Part shown: one piece after another, positions 1-12,860 of the stretch | Numbering within the stretch: position 1 is the first letter of the stretch | How the letters are laid out: every line of letters begins with the position of its first letter | DNA from: Candidatus Blochmanniella pennsylvanica str. BPEN | GTDB lineage: Bacteria > Pseudomonadota > Gammaproteobacteria > Enterobacterales > Enterobacteriaceae | Direction of reading: 5' to 3' | Length of the DNA: 64,000 nucleotides | NCBI RefSeq assembly: GCF_000011745.1 | Contig: NC_007292.1 | Coordinates: 620,001 to 684,000 of the forward strand | Position numbers and translations under genes: made by a program | The notes under the pieces: generated by a model | The model's input: the letters and a program-made list of their open reading frames with translations, nothing else | The model's database searches: none | What the model was told of the DNA's origin: nothing

Positions 1-51
1 TGGATTGATGTTTATTAGAATGTAATAACAATTTGAATATATGATCAACAA

Positions 52-123
52 GTCTTCGTAGTTAAAAGGATATAACGAGCCTCTCCTAAAGGCTAATTAC
101 AGGTTCGATTCCTGTCGAAGACA
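52..123 (+). tRNA. argW: tRNA-Arg (anticodon CCT)
   Basis: A cloverleaf folds cleanly: acceptor GTCTTCG pairs with CGAAGAC, D stem GTTA/TAAC, anticodon stem AGCCT/AGGCT around loop CTCCTAA (anticodon CCT), T stem ACAGG/CCTGT. It reads AGG codons. It closely resembles E. coli argW, which also lies upstream of the mntH/nupC region, so the symbol rests on sequence and map position. The discriminator A is followed by CAC, so the 3' CCA is not encoded and must be added after transcription. Confidence 0.93.
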
Positions 124-542
124 CACAGTAGTTATATAAGCATATATAACTCGACGTTAAATACACTTAAAATACATGTACAATACGGTACCGTGTAATA
201 ATCTTGTTTCTATTAAATTTAAAACTTTAAAATAGACATTTCCATGCCCTAACTGCCTATTAAATACAACAATACATAATAGTAAGTAGTAAGATATACT
301 TATGTGATAAACACATAAATATAAACAATTATAAAAATTAAATAATTAATAATTATCTATTTTTTCTAAAATAGAGACAAAATAATTTATAAATAATGGT
401 TACCTCTACATATAAATCTATAAAACATTTTATTTAATTAAATTAAAACAAATTTTAATAATAACGAAAACATACATAGTGAACCAAGACGCGATAAAAC
501 AGAAAATTTTTAAAGCAATCACCTATATTAATGTATTATTTA
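124..542. other. AT-rich spacer
   Basis: Spacer between tRNA-Arg and the 3' end of mntH. It is AT-rich, and no open frame, RNA fold or repeat that I can support is visible. In E. coli several genes lie between argW and mntH, so this is probably eroded DNA. Confidence 0.5.
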
Positions 543-2113
<1,571 letters not shown>

Positions 2114-3304
2114 GTGTCTCGCATTTTTCATTTTGTCTTAGGATTTACTACAATAGTAATTCTGTCACTGATTGTCAGTAGTAATCCAAAAAAAATTCGT
2201 GTACGCTTTATTTTTCAAGTATTAATAATAGAAATTTTATTTGGATATTTTATTTTACATTCCCAATTAGGATCAAATTCCATACGAAAATTATGTACTT
2301 TGTTCGATACACTATTAATTTTTGCATCAGAAGGAACAAACTTTATCTTTGGAGGAATGCACGCACAGGGATTAGCTACTTTTTTCTTAAACATACTTTG
2401 TCCAATAATTTTTATTTCCGCGCTAATTGGTATTTTAAAATATACTCATATATTAGTATTTTCTATTCGAATAATTGGAACTATTTTATCCAAAATTAAT
2501 GGCATGGGAAAGTTAGAATCTTTTAATGCTGTTAGTTCATTGATCTTAGGGCAATCTGAAAATTTTATAGTATATAAAAATATTATAGGAAAAATACCTG
2601 CACCACGAATGTATACCATGGCGGCAACTGCCATGTCTACAGTGTCTCTTTCCATAATTGGTGCTTATATGACCATGCTAGCTCCAAAATATGTTGTAGC
2701 GGCATTAATATTAAATATGTTTAGTGCTTTTATCATATTATCATTACTGAATCCTTATGTAGTAGATAAAGAAAAAGATATAGACATCACCGATTTTTAC
2801 ATCAATAATCAAAATATTTTTGAAATTATAGGAGAATATATTTTAATTGGATTCAAAATAGCTGTTACTGTTGCTGCAATGTTGATAGGGTTTATCGCGC
2901 TCATTTCCGCTCTTAATTTCACATTTAAAATATTATTTAATACATCTTTACAAGAAATTTTAGGATATATTTTTTTTCCTTGCGCTTGGATTATGGGTAT
3001 ACCTACTGATGAAATACTACCAGTCAGCAGTATTATGGCAACTAAATTAATTTCTAATGAATTTATTGCAATTATAAACCTACAAAACATTTCTAGTGAT
3101 TTATCGCCTCAAACTGTAGGAATAACATCAGTTTTCTTGGTTTCATTTTCTAATTTCTCATCTATTGGTATTATTGCAGGTGCTATTAAAGGACTTAATA
3201 AAACACAAGGTAATATGATTTCACAACATCTCGGATTTAAACTAATATATAGCTCCACGCTCATCAATATGCTATCTGCTTCAATAGTTGGTTTACTTAT
3301 ATGA
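2114..3304 (+). CDS. nupC: Nucleoside permease NupC
   Basis: Proton-driven concentrative nucleoside transporter (CNT family) of the inner membrane; it would import host nucleosides. The 396 residues align end to end with E. coli NupC (400), including the conserved [11 protein letters not shown] segment around residues 141-151 that contributes to nucleoside binding and [13 protein letters not shown] near residue 345. The start is GTG with a clear GGAG ribosome site at 2102-2105. It pairs divergently with mntH as in E. coli. Confidence 0.93.
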   Translation: MSRIFHFVLGFTTIVILSLIVSSNPKKIRVRFIFQVLIIEILFGYFILHSQLGSNSIRKLCTLFDTLLIFASEGTNFIFGGMHAQGLATFFLNILCPIIFISALIGILKYTHILVFSIRIIGTILSKINGMGKLESFNAVSSLILGQSENFIVYKNIIGKIPAPRMYTMAATAMSTVSLSIIGAYMTMLAPKYVVAALILNMFSAFIILSLLNPYVVDKEKDIDITDFYINNQNIFEIIGEYILIGFKIAVTVAAMLIGFIALISALNFTFKILFNTSLQEILGYIFFPCAWIMGIPTDEILPVSSIMATKLISNEFIAIINLQNISSDLSPQTVGITSVFLVSFSNFSSIGIIAGAIKGLNKTQGNMISQHLGFKLIYSSTLINMLSASIVGLLI

Positions 3305-3511
3305 TGATTATTGCTAACTATTAAATGATAAATCAAGATATTTAATATTATTTAGAGATAAAAACTTCTAATAATCTAGATTGCATATAGCAAATAATTT
3401 TTTATTAATACAATCAAAATAAATCTCATAAAACAAAAAACAAAAACACGCATACATTAATATTATGTGATTTAAAAAAAAATATCATAATAATAATATA
3501 AAGAAAATAAA

Positions 3512-3584
<73 letters not shown>

Positions 3585-3764
3585 GTTATAAATATCCTCT
3601 GTTTCTCTGTTTTATATAAAAAATAATCCCGATGATATTTTTGCGCTTTTATTGAATAACAATAACTATTAAAACTCCATATTATAGCCGATATGACCTT
3701 AACATGATATAATTAAAAGTAAGTATATGCACAACAATTATTGTTTTTATATTCCCATCTAATA

Positions 3765-5171
3765 CTATGTAGAAATATAGCGTATAGCCTGATCAATACG
3801 CTCTAATACACGAGACTGACCAATTGCATGTATGGTAATACTAAGCGTTGGTGAACAATTTGTTCCGGTTAATGCTACACGAAGCGGCATACCTATTTTA
3901 TCTATGCTAGTATTAAATTCATTGACGGTTTCTATAATTATAGATTTAATAATCTCTGGTGTCCAATCAACTATATTACTGAATTTTTTTCTTAAAAATT
4001 TTAATGGTGTTATCGCAACAGGTTTTAAATAATCTTTAGCTACCTTATTATCGAATAAATCAAAATCTATATAAAAATATAGACAATTATTTACAATTTC
4101 TTTTAATGTACGTGAACGTCTTGCAAATAATTTTATTATATCAGTTAATTTTGGACCATTTTGTATATTGATTTTTTGCTGATGCATATGCCATGATAAA
4201 TGTGAAGCTACGTAGTCTATTGGTAAATGATTAATATAATAATGATTCAACCAAAGTAATTTTTCAAGATTTAAAATACTAGGAGATTTACTAATTCTAC
4301 TCAAATCAAAATATTTTATCATCTCTTCAATACTAAAAATTTCTTGATCTCCATGCGACCATCCTAACCTTACCAAATAATTAAGTATTGCTTCAGGGAG
4401 AAATCCATCATTACGATATTGCATAATACCCAATGTTCCACAGCGTTTTGATAATTTTTTTAAATTATTATCTAATATCATTGAGACATGAGCATACGTT
4501 GGTATCGGAGCTCGCAATGCTTTTAAAATATTAATCTGACGCGGAGTATTATTAATGTGTTCTTCACCTCGTATGATGTGAGTAATTTGCATATCCATAT
4601 CGTCTATTACAACGCAAAAATTATACGTTGGAGAACCATCGGCTCTGCGGATAATTAGATCATCTAATTCTTTGTTATTAAATGTAATTGTACCTCTGAT
4701 TTGATCATGAAATATTACTACGCCATCCTGAGGATTACAAAAACGTACCACATAAGAACTAATAGAAGAACTATATATATCCGTAGATTTAAAACGACAA
4801 TAACCATCATATTTAGGTTTTTCTCCGTTTTTTATTTGATTTGATCGCAACGATTCTAATCTTTCTGATGAACAATAACACTTATAAGCCATATCATGTT
4901 GAATCATATAACTTATTATACTATTGTAACGACTAAACCTATTAGTTTGAAAATAAGGACCTTCATCCCAATCTAAACTAAGCCAACGCATCCCTGCAAC
5001 AATCAGCTCAACTGTATCATCTATAGAACGTTGCAAATCAGAATCTTCTATACGTAATAAAAATTTACCACCTTGCTTTCGAGCAAACAACCAAGAATAC
5101 AAAGCAGTGCGAATATTTCCAATATGTATGGAACCTGTAGGACTGGGTGCGAATCGAGTTTTAATATTCAT
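3765..5171 (-). CDS. gltX: Glutamyl-tRNA synthetase
   Basis: Class I aminoacyl-tRNA synthetase that charges tRNA-Glu. At 468 residues it is close to E. coli GltX (471). The HIGH motif appears as HIGN in [11 protein letters not shown] near residue 17 and the KMSKS motif as KLSKR near residue 238. The CYCSSE stretch near residue 98 carries the first cysteines of the region that binds zinc in the E. coli enzyme. The ATG gives the expected N-terminus [13 protein letters not shown]. It is flanked by tRNA genes exactly as in E. coli. Confidence 0.96.
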   Translation of the reverse strand: MNIKTRFAPSPTGSIHIGNIRTALYSWLFARKQGGKFLLRIEDSDLQRSIDDTVELIVAGMRWLSLDWDEGPYFQTNRFSRYNSIISYMIQHDMAYKCYCSSERLESLRSNQIKNGEKPKYDGYCRFKSTDIYSSSISSYVVRFCNPQDGVVIFHDQIRGTITFNNKELDDLIIRRADGSPTYNFCVVIDDMDMQITHIIRGEEHINNTPRQINILKALRAPIPTYAHVSMILDNNLKKLSKRCGTLGIMQYRNDGFLPEAILNYLVRLGWSHGDQEIFSIEEMIKYFDLSRISKSPSILNLEKLLWLNHYYINHLPIDYVASHLSWHMHQQKINIQNGPKLTDIIKLFARRSRTLKEIVNNCLYFYIDFDLFDNKVAKDYLKPVAITPLKFLRKKFSNIVDWTPEIIKSIIIETVNEFNTSIDKIGMPLRVALTGTNCSPTLSITIHAIGQSRVLERIDQAIRYIST

Positions 5172-5291
5172 AAAAATTAAGTACCTGACTGTAGATAATC
5201 ATTAAATTTTCATTTAAGTCAATACAAAATGAAATTTTGTTTTCACATTAATAAAATACAATTAAAAAATCTCTATTTTTATAAAAACCCA

Positions 5292-5319
5292 TTGACTCGT
5301 ATCAATGAATCCATATAAT
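5292..5319 (+). promoter_or_regulatory. Sigma-70 promoter of the tRNA-Val/tRNA-Lys pair
   Basis: TTGACT at 5292-5297 and TATAAT at 5314-5319 are separated by 16 bases and lie about 16 bases before the tRNA-Val gene. This is the best consensus promoter seen in the window. Confidence 0.75.
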
Positions 5320-5334
5320 TCAATTCAACAGAAA

Positions 5335-5408
5335 AGGTGATTAGCTCAGTTTGGCAGAGCATCTCCCTTACAAGGAGAGGGTCGGCGGTTCGATTCCGCC
5401 ATCACCTA
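5335..5408 (+). tRNA. valU: tRNA-Val (anticodon TAC)
   Basis: Acceptor AGGTGAT pairs with ATCACCT; anticodon stem TCTCC/GGAGA encloses CTTACAA (anticodon TAC). It corresponds to the E. coli valU-valX-valY-lysV group between gltX and ligA, reduced to one tRNA-Val. CCA is not encoded. The terminal A-U pair replaces the G-C found in E. coli. Confidence 0.93.
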
Positions 5409-5432
5409 TTTTATCGTTCTAAATTTTAATTG

Positions 5433-5505
5433 GGGTCGTTAGCTCAGAAGGTAGAGCAGTTGACTTTTAATCAATTGGTCGCAGGTTCGAATCCTGCACG
5501 ACCCA
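5433..5505 (+). tRNA. lysV: tRNA-Lys (anticodon TTT)
   Basis: Acceptor GGGTCGT pairs with ACGACCC; anticodon stem GTTGA/TCAAT encloses CTTTTAA (anticodon TTT). It lies 24 bases after tRNA-Val and is probably cotranscribed from the same promoter, as with E. coli lysV. CCA is not encoded. Confidence 0.93.
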
Positions 5506-5783
5506 AAAATTGTTTATTTTCTATCACACTAACAATTTTATTGATTACTATAAGTAATTAGCTTAATATCCACTACCTCTAAACCAAAGCTTCCGATTTT
5601 AAAATGAATACATTTATTTAAAATAGGATGTAAACAACAAAAACTCTCTTAAAAAACAGTTAACATGTATCCATTGTCCAATTTAAATTTGCATCCTTTT
5701 AATTGTTAATCATAGATATCGCTAATATACACAACTCTAATTTTGAGATACCTATAATTTTTTAATCTTTTAAATTCTTATTT

Positions 5784-7571
5784 TCATGTAATAACATATA
5801 ACTGAATACCAATAGCCGGATCAATTAAATCTTGAACATTTTTTAAATTGTCTGGATTTCTGAAAAAATGATATATATTATTAGCTATAATTGGCCCTAC
5901 ATATTTCAAATTTGATAATGATTGCAAATCAGCAGCGGCCAAATTTTCTATAGTTTTATATACAATAGCTAAATTACTAGCTACTGTTTCACCTACACCA
6001 TAAATACCTAGCGCATATATAAAACGAGCCAAAGTAATTTTTTTAGAATCCTCGATAGACCTTAATAAACGTTCAATATTTTCTAAACCAAAGCCCTCTA
6101 AACAAAGTAACTTATTTTTGTTTAAACGAAAAACATCAGATGAAGTAAATATTAAACCTTGATTAACTAATTGATCAATAATTTTATTTCCCATTCCATA
6201 AATGTTCATTGCTTTTTTAGAAACAAAATGCTCAAGCGTTGCCTTTCGTTGAGCAAGGCACGATAATCCGGCCGTACAGCGTAATATTGATTGATTACGC
6301 CATGTTTTAATACGAGACCCGCATACCGGACAAAATCGGGGTAATTCTATAGTTTTTACATGATCGGTACGTTCTGATAAAATTACTTCTACAATTTTAG
6401 GAATCACATCGCCAGATCTTTGTATACGAACTGTATCGCCAATCATTAATCCAAGTCTTTTAACTTCATTGATGTTATGCATGTTTACTTTTCTAATTGT
6501 AACATCAGAAATTACAATAGGCTCTAAATAAGCTATTGGAGTTATAATACCTGTTCGCCCAACTTGGAAAATTACGTTATCTACTTTAGCAGAACTTACT
6601 TCCGAAGGAAATTTATAGGCAAGAGCCCAATGAGGTGCTCTAGATCCACAACCTAATTTACTCTGATATGCGCAACTATTTACCTTAATAACTATTCCAT
6701 CAATGTTAAATTCCAAATTAGATCGTATTGTCTTTATATAAGAATAATATTCTAATACTTTATTAACTCCACTAATTAAGCGGATATAATTATTAATCGG
6801 TAAACCCCAATTTTCGCATAATTGTAATCGTTCCCAATGACTATCTGGTAATTCCTTTTCTCCGCAATAATTACTAATGCCATAACAATAAAAACTTAAT
6901 GGGCGTGTGGCTGTAACACTAGGATCTAACTGACGCAAGGAACCAGAAGCAGCATTTCGCGCATTAGAAAAAGGTTTGTTGCCTTGTTGTATCGTTATTT
7001 TGTTCAATTCTAAAAAACATAATTTAGATATAAATACTTCTCCTCTAATTTCTAATAAATATGGTAATTTACCATATTTATTAGAATCTATTTTTAAACA
7101 CATAGGTACTGCGCGAATAGTGCTTATATTTTCAGTAACATCCTCTCCGATTTTACCATCACCTCGAGTTGCCGCATAAATTAATTTCCCTTCTTTATAC
7201 AATAAACTCACTGCCACCCCATCTATTTTTAATTCACAACAATATGACATAACATGATTAGCATGTAGTTTAATTTTTATTCTTTTATCAAATGATAATA
7301 ATTGAAACGATGCAACGATACTATTTAAAGATAGCATTGGCACCTTATGATGTATTTTTTTGAAATTATATTGAGACACACCTCCTATACGTTGAGTAGG
7401 AGAACTTTCTGCAATCAAATGTGGATAAATTTGTTCCAACTGATTTAATTTTTCTAACATCGCATCATACTTTTCATCGGATACTGCAGATTCATTTTTT
7501 GTATAGTATAAATATTCCCAATGACGTAATTTTTTTCTTAATTTTTGTATTTTTTGTTTAACAAATTTCAT
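5784..7571 (-). CDS. ligA: NAD-dependent DNA ligase LigA, lacking BRCT domain
   Basis: Seals nicks in replication and repair using NAD. The adenylation domain carries the catalytic lysine in ELKIDG near residue 112; the OB fold, the four-cysteine zinc cluster (CPVCGS... and CTAGLSC, about residues 408-432) and the helix-hairpin-helix repeats follow. The protein stops at 595 residues against 671 in E. coli, right where the C-terminal BRCT domain should begin. No BRCT-like frame follows in the spacer down to the tRNA genes. E. coli ligase activity largely survives BRCT removal, so the product is probably functional. The neighbouring zipA gene of E. coli is absent. Confidence 0.95.
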   Translation of the reverse strand: MKFVKQKIQKLRKKLRHWEYLYYTKNESAVSDEKYDAMLEKLNQLEQIYPHLIAESSPTQRIGGVSQYNFKKIHHKVPMLSLNSIVASFQLLSFDKRIKIKLHANHVMSYCCELKIDGVAVSLLYKEGKLIYAATRGDGKIGEDVTENISTIRAVPMCLKIDSNKYGKLPYLLEIRGEVFISKLCFLELNKITIQQGNKPFSNARNAASGSLRQLDPSVTATRPLSFYCYGISNYCGEKELPDSHWERLQLCENWGLPINNYIRLISGVNKVLEYYSYIKTIRSNLEFNIDGIVIKVNSCAYQSKLGCGSRAPHWALAYKFPSEVSSAKVDNVIFQVGRTGIITPIAYLEPIVISDVTIRKVNMHNINEVKRLGLMIGDTVRIQRSGDVIPKIVEVILSERTDHVKTIELPRFCPVCGSRIKTWRNQSILRCTAGLSCLAQRKATLEHFVSKKAMNIYGMGNKIIDQLVNQGLIFTSSDVFRLNKNKLLCLEGFGLENIERLLRSIEDSKKITLARFIYALGIYGVGETVASNLAIVYKTIENLAAADLQSLSNLKYVGPIIANNIYHFFRNPDNLKNVQDLIDPAIGIQLYVIT

Positions 7572-7933
7572 AATATAAATATCCCAATTATATGGGTTGC
7601 GATAATTAATTCACATTTAAAATCGTTATTTTTATTTACACGTGATTTAACATTTTATAATAAAAATATCTTCAAACATATAGTTGTTTAATGTGATCAC
7701 TGTTTAAATATCAACAACACCAATTAATTGTTATGAATTATCTATATCAACAAGATGACAGAAATATTATTGAATATACGTCTATAATTAATGCATAATA
7801 GCTAATTTTATTCTAATATTTATGTCAGAATAAAAAATTTATATTTTTATTTGATCCAGACTATATATAAAAGATATTCTATACCCCAAACCCATCATTA
7901 TAGTGATGCATAACACTTGAGGAATTATTAAAT
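7572..7933. other. Divergent ligA/cysK spacer
   Basis: In E. coli zipA and cysZ occupy this interval; neither can be seen here. It must hold the promoters of ligA and cysK. No supported motif beyond AT-rich TATA-like stretches. Confidence 0.4.
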
Positions 7934-8881
7934 ATGTATAAAATTTATCAAGATAATTCTTACACTATTGGTCATACTCCATTAGTCCGTCTTAATAATA
8001 TTGGCAATGGTCATATTGCTGTTAAAATAGAATCTAGAAATCCTAGCTTTAGCGTTAAATGTCGTATTGGCGCTAATATGATTTGGGATGCAGAAAAAAG
8101 AAACTTATTAAAATTAGATACGAGACTTATAGAAGCAACGAGCGGTAATACTGGAATTGCTCTAGCTTACGTAGCGGCCGCGCGACATTATAAATTAACG
8201 TTAACCATGCCAGAAACCATGAGCGTTGAACGTCTTAAACTAATTAAAGCTCTAGGAGCCGAAATTATATTGACAGAAGGATGTGATGGAATGAAAGGAG
8301 CCATTGCTAAAGCAGAAGAAATTGTTGCTGCTGATCCTAAACATTATTTATTATTACAACAATTTAGCAATCCTGCAAATCCAGAAATTCATGAAAAAAC
8401 CACAGGACCTGAAATTTGGAATGACTCGGACGGACAAATAGATGTATTTGTAGCTGGAGTTGGTACAGGAGGTACTATCACCGGAGTTGGACGATTTTTC
8501 AAACATACCAAAAAAAATAAAAAAATTATTATCGTGGCAGTAGAACCAGAAGAATCTCCAGTCATTACACAGACGTTATCAGGTCAAAACATAAAACCAG
8601 CACCACATAAAATCCAAGGTATTGGTGCTGGTTTTGTTCCAAAAAATCTCGACTTAACTTTAATTGATCATGTAGAAACAGTAACCATAGATGCAGCTGT
8701 TAGCTACGCTAAATATTTAATGGAAAAAGAAGGAATTTTAGCTGGAATTTCTTCAGGCGCCGCATTAGCGGCAGCGGTACAACTACAAAAAAACAAAGCC
8801 TATACTGATAAAAATATAGTAGTTATACTTCCATCGTCTGGTGAACGATATTTAAGTACTGTATTATTTTCAAAGTTATAA
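7934..8881 (+). CDS. cysK: Cysteine synthase A (O-acetylserine sulfhydrylase)
   Basis: PLP enzyme that makes cysteine from O-acetylserine and sulfide, the last step of sulfate assimilation. The internal lysine that binds PLP is in [10 protein letters not shown] (about residue 42), the substrate loop is TSGNTG near residue 69, and the phosphate-binding loop GTGGT is near residue 177. It follows E. coli CysK rather than CysM along its whole length and precedes ptsH as in E. coli. At 315 residues it lacks only the last few residues of the 323-residue E. coli protein. It works with the CysPTWA sulfate importer encoded downstream. Confidence 0.95.
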   Translation: MYKIYQDNSYTIGHTPLVRLNNIGNGHIAVKIESRNPSFSVKCRIGANMIWDAEKRNLLKLDTRLIEATSGNTGIALAYVAAARHYKLTLTMPETMSVERLKLIKALGAEIILTEGCDGMKGAIAKAEEIVAADPKHYLLLQQFSNPANPEIHEKTTGPEIWNDSDGQIDVFVAGVGTGGTITGVGRFFKHTKKNKKIIIVAVEPEESPVITQTLSGQNIKPAPHKIQGIGAGFVPKNLDLTLIDHVETVTIDAAVSYAKYLMEKEGILAGISSGAALAAAVQLQKNKAYTDKNIVVILPSSGERYLSTVLFSKL

Positions 8882-8915
8882 AAATAAATTTTTATTTTCT
8901 ATTAACATTCAAAAA

Positions 8916-8946
8916 ATAGAAAACATTCATGTACGATGTTTTCTAT
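8916..8946 (+). terminator. Rho-independent terminator after cysK
   Basis: A perfect 11-base-pair stem (8916-8926 with 8936-8946) with a 9-base loop lies 35 bases after the cysK stop and is followed by a T-rich run. It would separate cysK from ptsHI. Confidence 0.65.
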
Positions 8947-9266
8947 ATTTATTTTTACATAAATAAAAACAATTTGTATATTTTATTTATTGCAGAATTT
9001 ATAATAATATTGAATTAATTACATTATGTAAATAGAATACTATCTTTTTAAGACATTAAAAATCAGGAGATCCAATGAAAAAATATCTTTAATACATATT
9101 CTATTTTGAATGTGATATACATGAAAAAGAAACAAAAAATTAATAAATTATTTATACGTATAACAGTATTATACGCCTGTGTTTCATCAATAAAAATATT
9201 TAATTTTAGTAAATTTACATGAAAATAATATTTTTCATCATATTGTTAAATTAAATGGAGATAAAA

Positions 9267-9524
9267 ATGTATCAACAAGAAACTATAATCACTGCTTCCA
9301 ATGGTTTACATACTCGTCCAGCTACTCAATTTGTAAAAGCAGCAAAAAAATTTAATTCTGAAATTACAGTAATCTCTAACGGGAAAAAAGCAAGCGCTAA
9401 AAGTTTATTCAAACTACAAACACTAGGTTTAAGCAAAGGATCTATAATTGTTATTTCTGCCGATGGCACAGACGCAAAACAAGCAGTACAACATTTAATT
9501 GAGTTTATTACTGAACTCAAATAA
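9267..9524 (+). CDS. ptsH: PTS phosphocarrier protein HPr
   Basis: Cytosolic carrier passing phosphate from enzyme I to the sugar-specific PTS permeases. His15 lies in NGLHTRPA and Ser46 in [10 protein letters not shown] chose the ATG at 9267, which gives the standard 85-residue protein starting MYQQE; the in-frame ATG at 9255 overlaps the ribosome site GGAG (9257-9260), which is spaced six bases from 9267. It forms an operon with ptsI. No crr gene follows ptsI, unlike E. coli. Confidence 0.95.
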   Translation: MYQQETIITASNGLHTRPATQFVKAAKKFNSEITVISNGKKASAKSLFKLQTLGLSKGSIIVISADGTDAKQAVQHLIEFITELK

Positions 9525-9589
9525 ATACAATATAATCAATTAATATTTGAATAATTACACTATTTATTAACTCTAATGAAGGTAGAATT

Positions 9590-11323
9590 ATGATTTCAGG
9601 AATTTCAGTATCACCTGGCATCGCCTTCGGAAAAGCGTTGCTATTACAAGAAAAAAAAATCATTATCAATTTAGAAAAAATCAATATTGGTACTATTGAA
9701 CAAGAAATCAATCGATTTCTTTCCGGGCGTTCCGAAACTTCCAAGCAATTGAAAGAAATTAAAAATAAAGTAAAAAAACAGTTAGACTCTAAAAAAGAAG
9801 CTATATTTGAAGGCCATATTATATTGCTAGAAGATGAAGAACTTGAGCAAGATATTATTACTCTTATTAAAGAAGAATTATTCAGCGCTGATGCCGCCGT
9901 GCATTCAGTAATTGAAACCCAAGCAAAAGCTTTAGAGCAACTAGAGGACGAGTATTTAAAAGAACGTGCTACTGATGTACGAGATATTGGAAATCGTTTA
10001 TTAAAAAACATTCTAGGAATTCCAATTATCGACTTAAATTCTATTACCGAAGAAGTGATCATTATTGCAGTAGATCTTAGTCCATCAGAAACTGCACAAT
10101 TAAATTTAAAAAAAGTTTTGGGATTTATTACTGATGCCGGCGGAAAAACTTCACACACCTCTATTATGGCCCGTTCTTTAGAACTACCAGCCATCGTAGG
10201 AACTGGTATAATTACAAAAAGAGTATCCAATGGAGATTGGATAATACTCGATGCCTTAAATAATAAAATTTACATCAATCCAACCCCAAACATCATCAAA
10301 AATATAAATACATTAAAAAAGAAATATATTTCTGAAAAATATGAGTTAACTAAATTAAAGAATCTCCCAGCTATTACTCTCGACGGACGTCAAGTACGAA
10401 TATGCGCTAATATCGGTACGATACACGATATAGTTAGAGCTAAAGAAAACGGAGCTGAAGGAATAGGATTATATAGAACTGAATTTTTATTTATGAATCG
10501 TAATTCATTCCCCACAGAAGAAGAACAATTTAAAGCTTATAAAAATGCCGCTGAATCCATGATTAACGAATCTGTAGTCATACGTATTATGGATATTGGG
10601 GGTGATAAAAATTTACCTTACATGCACCTCCCAAACGAAGAAAATCCATTTCTTGGATGGCGCGCAATTCGCATTATGTTAGACAGAAAAGACATATTAC
10701 ATACTCAATTACGCGCTATCTTACGAGCTTCCTTTTTTGGTAAATTGCGCATAATGTATCCTATGATTATTTCAGTAGAAGAAGTAAAAACTTTAAATAC
10801 AGAATTAAATTTTTTAAAAACACAATTACGTCAAGAAGGAAAAAAATTTGACGAAAATATTAAAGTAGGTGTCATGATCGAAACTCCTGCTTCTGCAATT
10901 ATCGCTCATCATTTAGTTAAAGAAGTGGATTTTTTCAGTATTGGAACTAACGATTTAACTCAATATACACTTGCAGTAGATCGCGGCAACAAATTAATAT
11001 CTCATCTATATAATCCCATATCTCCGTCTATTCTAATATTAATTAAAAAAGTAATCGAAGCTTCACATACTGTAGGGAAATGGACAGCTATGTGCGGAGA
11101 AATGGCAGGAGATGAACGTACTACTCTACTATTACTGGGAATGGGATTAGATGAATTTAGCATGAGCTCTATATCTATTCCACACATAAAAAACATAATC
11201 CGTAACGCATATTATCGCGATGCAAAAAAATTGGCACAAAAAGCATTGAACTATTCAACCACAGAATCATTAATGCATTTACTTACACATACACATGTGT
11301 CACATAATATACAAAAATTATAA
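9590..11323 (+). CDS. ptsI: PTS enzyme I
   Basis: Phosphoenolpyruvate-protein phosphotransferase, the entry point of the sugar phosphotransferase system. At 577 residues it is full length (E. coli 575). The phosphorylated histidine is in [12 protein letters not shown] near residue 190; the PEP-binding barrel shows [10 protein letters not shown] near residue 297 and the C-terminal active-site CGEMAGD near residue 502. A ribosome site AAGG precedes the ATG. It lies 65 bases after ptsH. Confidence 0.96.
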   Translation: MISGISVSPGIAFGKALLLQEKKIIINLEKINIGTIEQEINRFLSGRSETSKQLKEIKNKVKKQLDSKKEAIFEGHIILLEDEELEQDIITLIKEELFSADAAVHSVIETQAKALEQLEDEYLKERATDVRDIGNRLLKNILGIPIIDLNSITEEVIIIAVDLSPSETAQLNLKKVLGFITDAGGKTSHTSIMARSLELPAIVGTGIITKRVSNGDWIILDALNNKIYINPTPNIIKNINTLKKKYISEKYELTKLKNLPAITLDGRQVRICANIGTIHDIVRAKENGAEGIGLYRTEFLFMNRNSFPTEEEQFKAYKNAAESMINESVVIRIMDIGGDKNLPYMHLPNEENPFLGWRAIRIMLDRKDILHTQLRAILRASFFGKLRIMYPMIISVEEVKTLNTELNFLKTQLRQEGKKFDENIKVGVMIETPASAIIAHHLVKEVDFFSIGTNDLTQYTLAVDRGNKLISHLYNPISPSILILIKKVIEASHTVGKWTAMCGEMAGDERTTLLLLGMGLDEFSMSSISIPHIKNIIRNAYYRDAKKLAQKALNYSTTESLMHLLTHTHVSHNIQKL

Positions 11324-11771
11324 AACTATTCTTTTTTTAAAACACCACTATGATAGTAAACATATAATTTAAGAATAAAAATTTTTTATAATTTTATAAA
11401 TAAATCATCGTATAGTTTATTTGAAAAAATTAAACCTAATCCTATACCTACATTTTATACACAAATAAAATAACCAATATAACGTATAAATAAAAACAAT
11501 CTATTTCATAAATAGAATCAGGAGTAATATACTATATACAAGAAATTTTTTAATTGGATATATATCTTCTTACAACATATTTTAAAATCTGATTACTCAG
11601 ATAGCTAAGTACCACAAAATTCACAAACAAAAACCTAACTCTTATAACATGAAAATTATCAATGATCTACACACACTATCTACACAAAAACTATGCTCTA
11701 AATAAACCACACATTTAAAAAACAATATTTACTACTAATTAAATAAATTACAGAATCTCAAAAAACATTAA
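11324..11771. other. Convergent ptsI/cysA spacer, crr missing
   Basis: In E. coli crr follows ptsI, then pdxK and others before cysM-cysA. None of these is recognisable here; the spacer is AT-rich with only short imperfect inverted repeats. cysM is also absent next to cysA. Confidence 0.5.
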
Positions 11772-12839
11772 TTACAACACTATTTCCCCTGAATATAATC
11801 GTGCATTACGTCCGCTTAAATAACAATATGCACCGCATTCTGGAACACCAAAAATATCTTTAATTCCTAAAATTATAGTCAATAAATCTTGATGCCATCC
11901 TAAAGGCTCTACACTTAATTGCCAATAATAACCATGCAAACTAACATGCACAATCTTAGCTGGTAATGGATAAAGCACATTATGCTCTTTGCTCATATCC
12001 ATCTCCCACGGACGAAAAAATAATTCTACTTTTCCTTGTAACGCTGGAATATACGGTAAAGACCAATGATAAGACCCAATAAATAATTCCGATCCACACA
12101 CTACTCCTTGTAAACAATTCACTTCACTTATAAACTCTAAAACAAAACGAGTAGCCGGCACACACCAAATATCCTTAGGTGTACCTATCTGCTCAATAAT
12201 TCCTCGATTCATCACTACTATTCTATTAGCAACTTCCATAGCTTCTTCTTGATCATGTGTAACGAAAACACTAGTGAATTTAAATTCATTATGTAACTTA
12301 CGAAGCCAACGACGCAATTCTTTTCTAACTTGTGTATCTAATGCACCAAATGGTTCATCTAACAGTAAAATTTCTGGTTCAATTGCTAAAGAACGAGCCA
12401 GAGCTACACGTTGCTTTTGACCCCCAGAAAGTTGAGTAGGATATCTATTTGCCAAACGTTCTAATTGAATCATGCTTAATAATTGCGTAACTTTTTTGCT
12501 AATTATATGAGAATTTGGGCGTTTATGACGTGGCAACATTCTTATTCCAAAAGAAATATTATCTGATACTGTCATATGACGAAACAAAGCATAATTTTGA
12601 AAAACAAAACCAACATGACGATCACGTGCACTAAGATGACTAACATCTTTACCTTTAAAACGCAAATAACCACTATTATAATGTTCTAGCCCAGCAATAA
12701 TACGTAGTAATGTGGTTTTTCCAGAACCGGATGGCCCTAATAACGCTATTATTTCTCCAGATTCAATATGTAAAGAAACATTAGTCAAAATTTTATCATG
12801 ACCAAAAAATTTCGTGATTCCATCTATCTCAATGCTCAT
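11772..12839 (-). CDS. cysA: Sulfate/thiosulfate ABC transporter ATPase CysA
   Basis: ATP-hydrolysing subunit of the sulfate importer CysPTWA. Walker A GPSGSGKTT is near residue 36, the signature LSGGQKQR near 135, Walker B ILLLDEP near 154 and the switch histidine in FVTHDQEE near 191. A C-terminal regulatory region remains (355 residues against 365 in E. coli). Start ATG has an AAGGATAAG ribosome site. It is the last gene of the cysPTWA operon. Confidence 0.95.
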   Translation of the reverse strand: MSIEIDGITKFFGHDKILTNVSLHIESGEIIALLGPSGSGKTTLLRIIAGLEHYNSGYLRFKGKDVSHLSARDRHVGFVFQNYALFRHMTVSDNISFGIRMLPRHKRPNSHIISKKVTQLLSMIQLERLANRYPTQLSGGQKQRVALARSLAIEPEILLLDEPFGALDTQVRKELRRWLRKLHNEFKFTSVFVTHDQEEAMEVANRIVVMNRGIIEQIGTPKDIWCVPATRFVLEFISEVNCLQGVVCGSELFIGSYHWSLPYIPALQGKVELFFRPWEMDMSKEHNVLYPLPAKIVHVSLHGYYWQLSVEPLGWHQDLLTIILGIKDIFGVPECGAYCYLSGRNARLYSGEIVL

Positions 12840-12860
12840 TTCTTATCCTTGATCATAATA

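Noticed and set aside
9517-10230. 237-codon open frame on the minus strand
   Set aside because: Antisense to ptsI; serine- and isoleucine-rich low-complexity translation typical of a complement frame.
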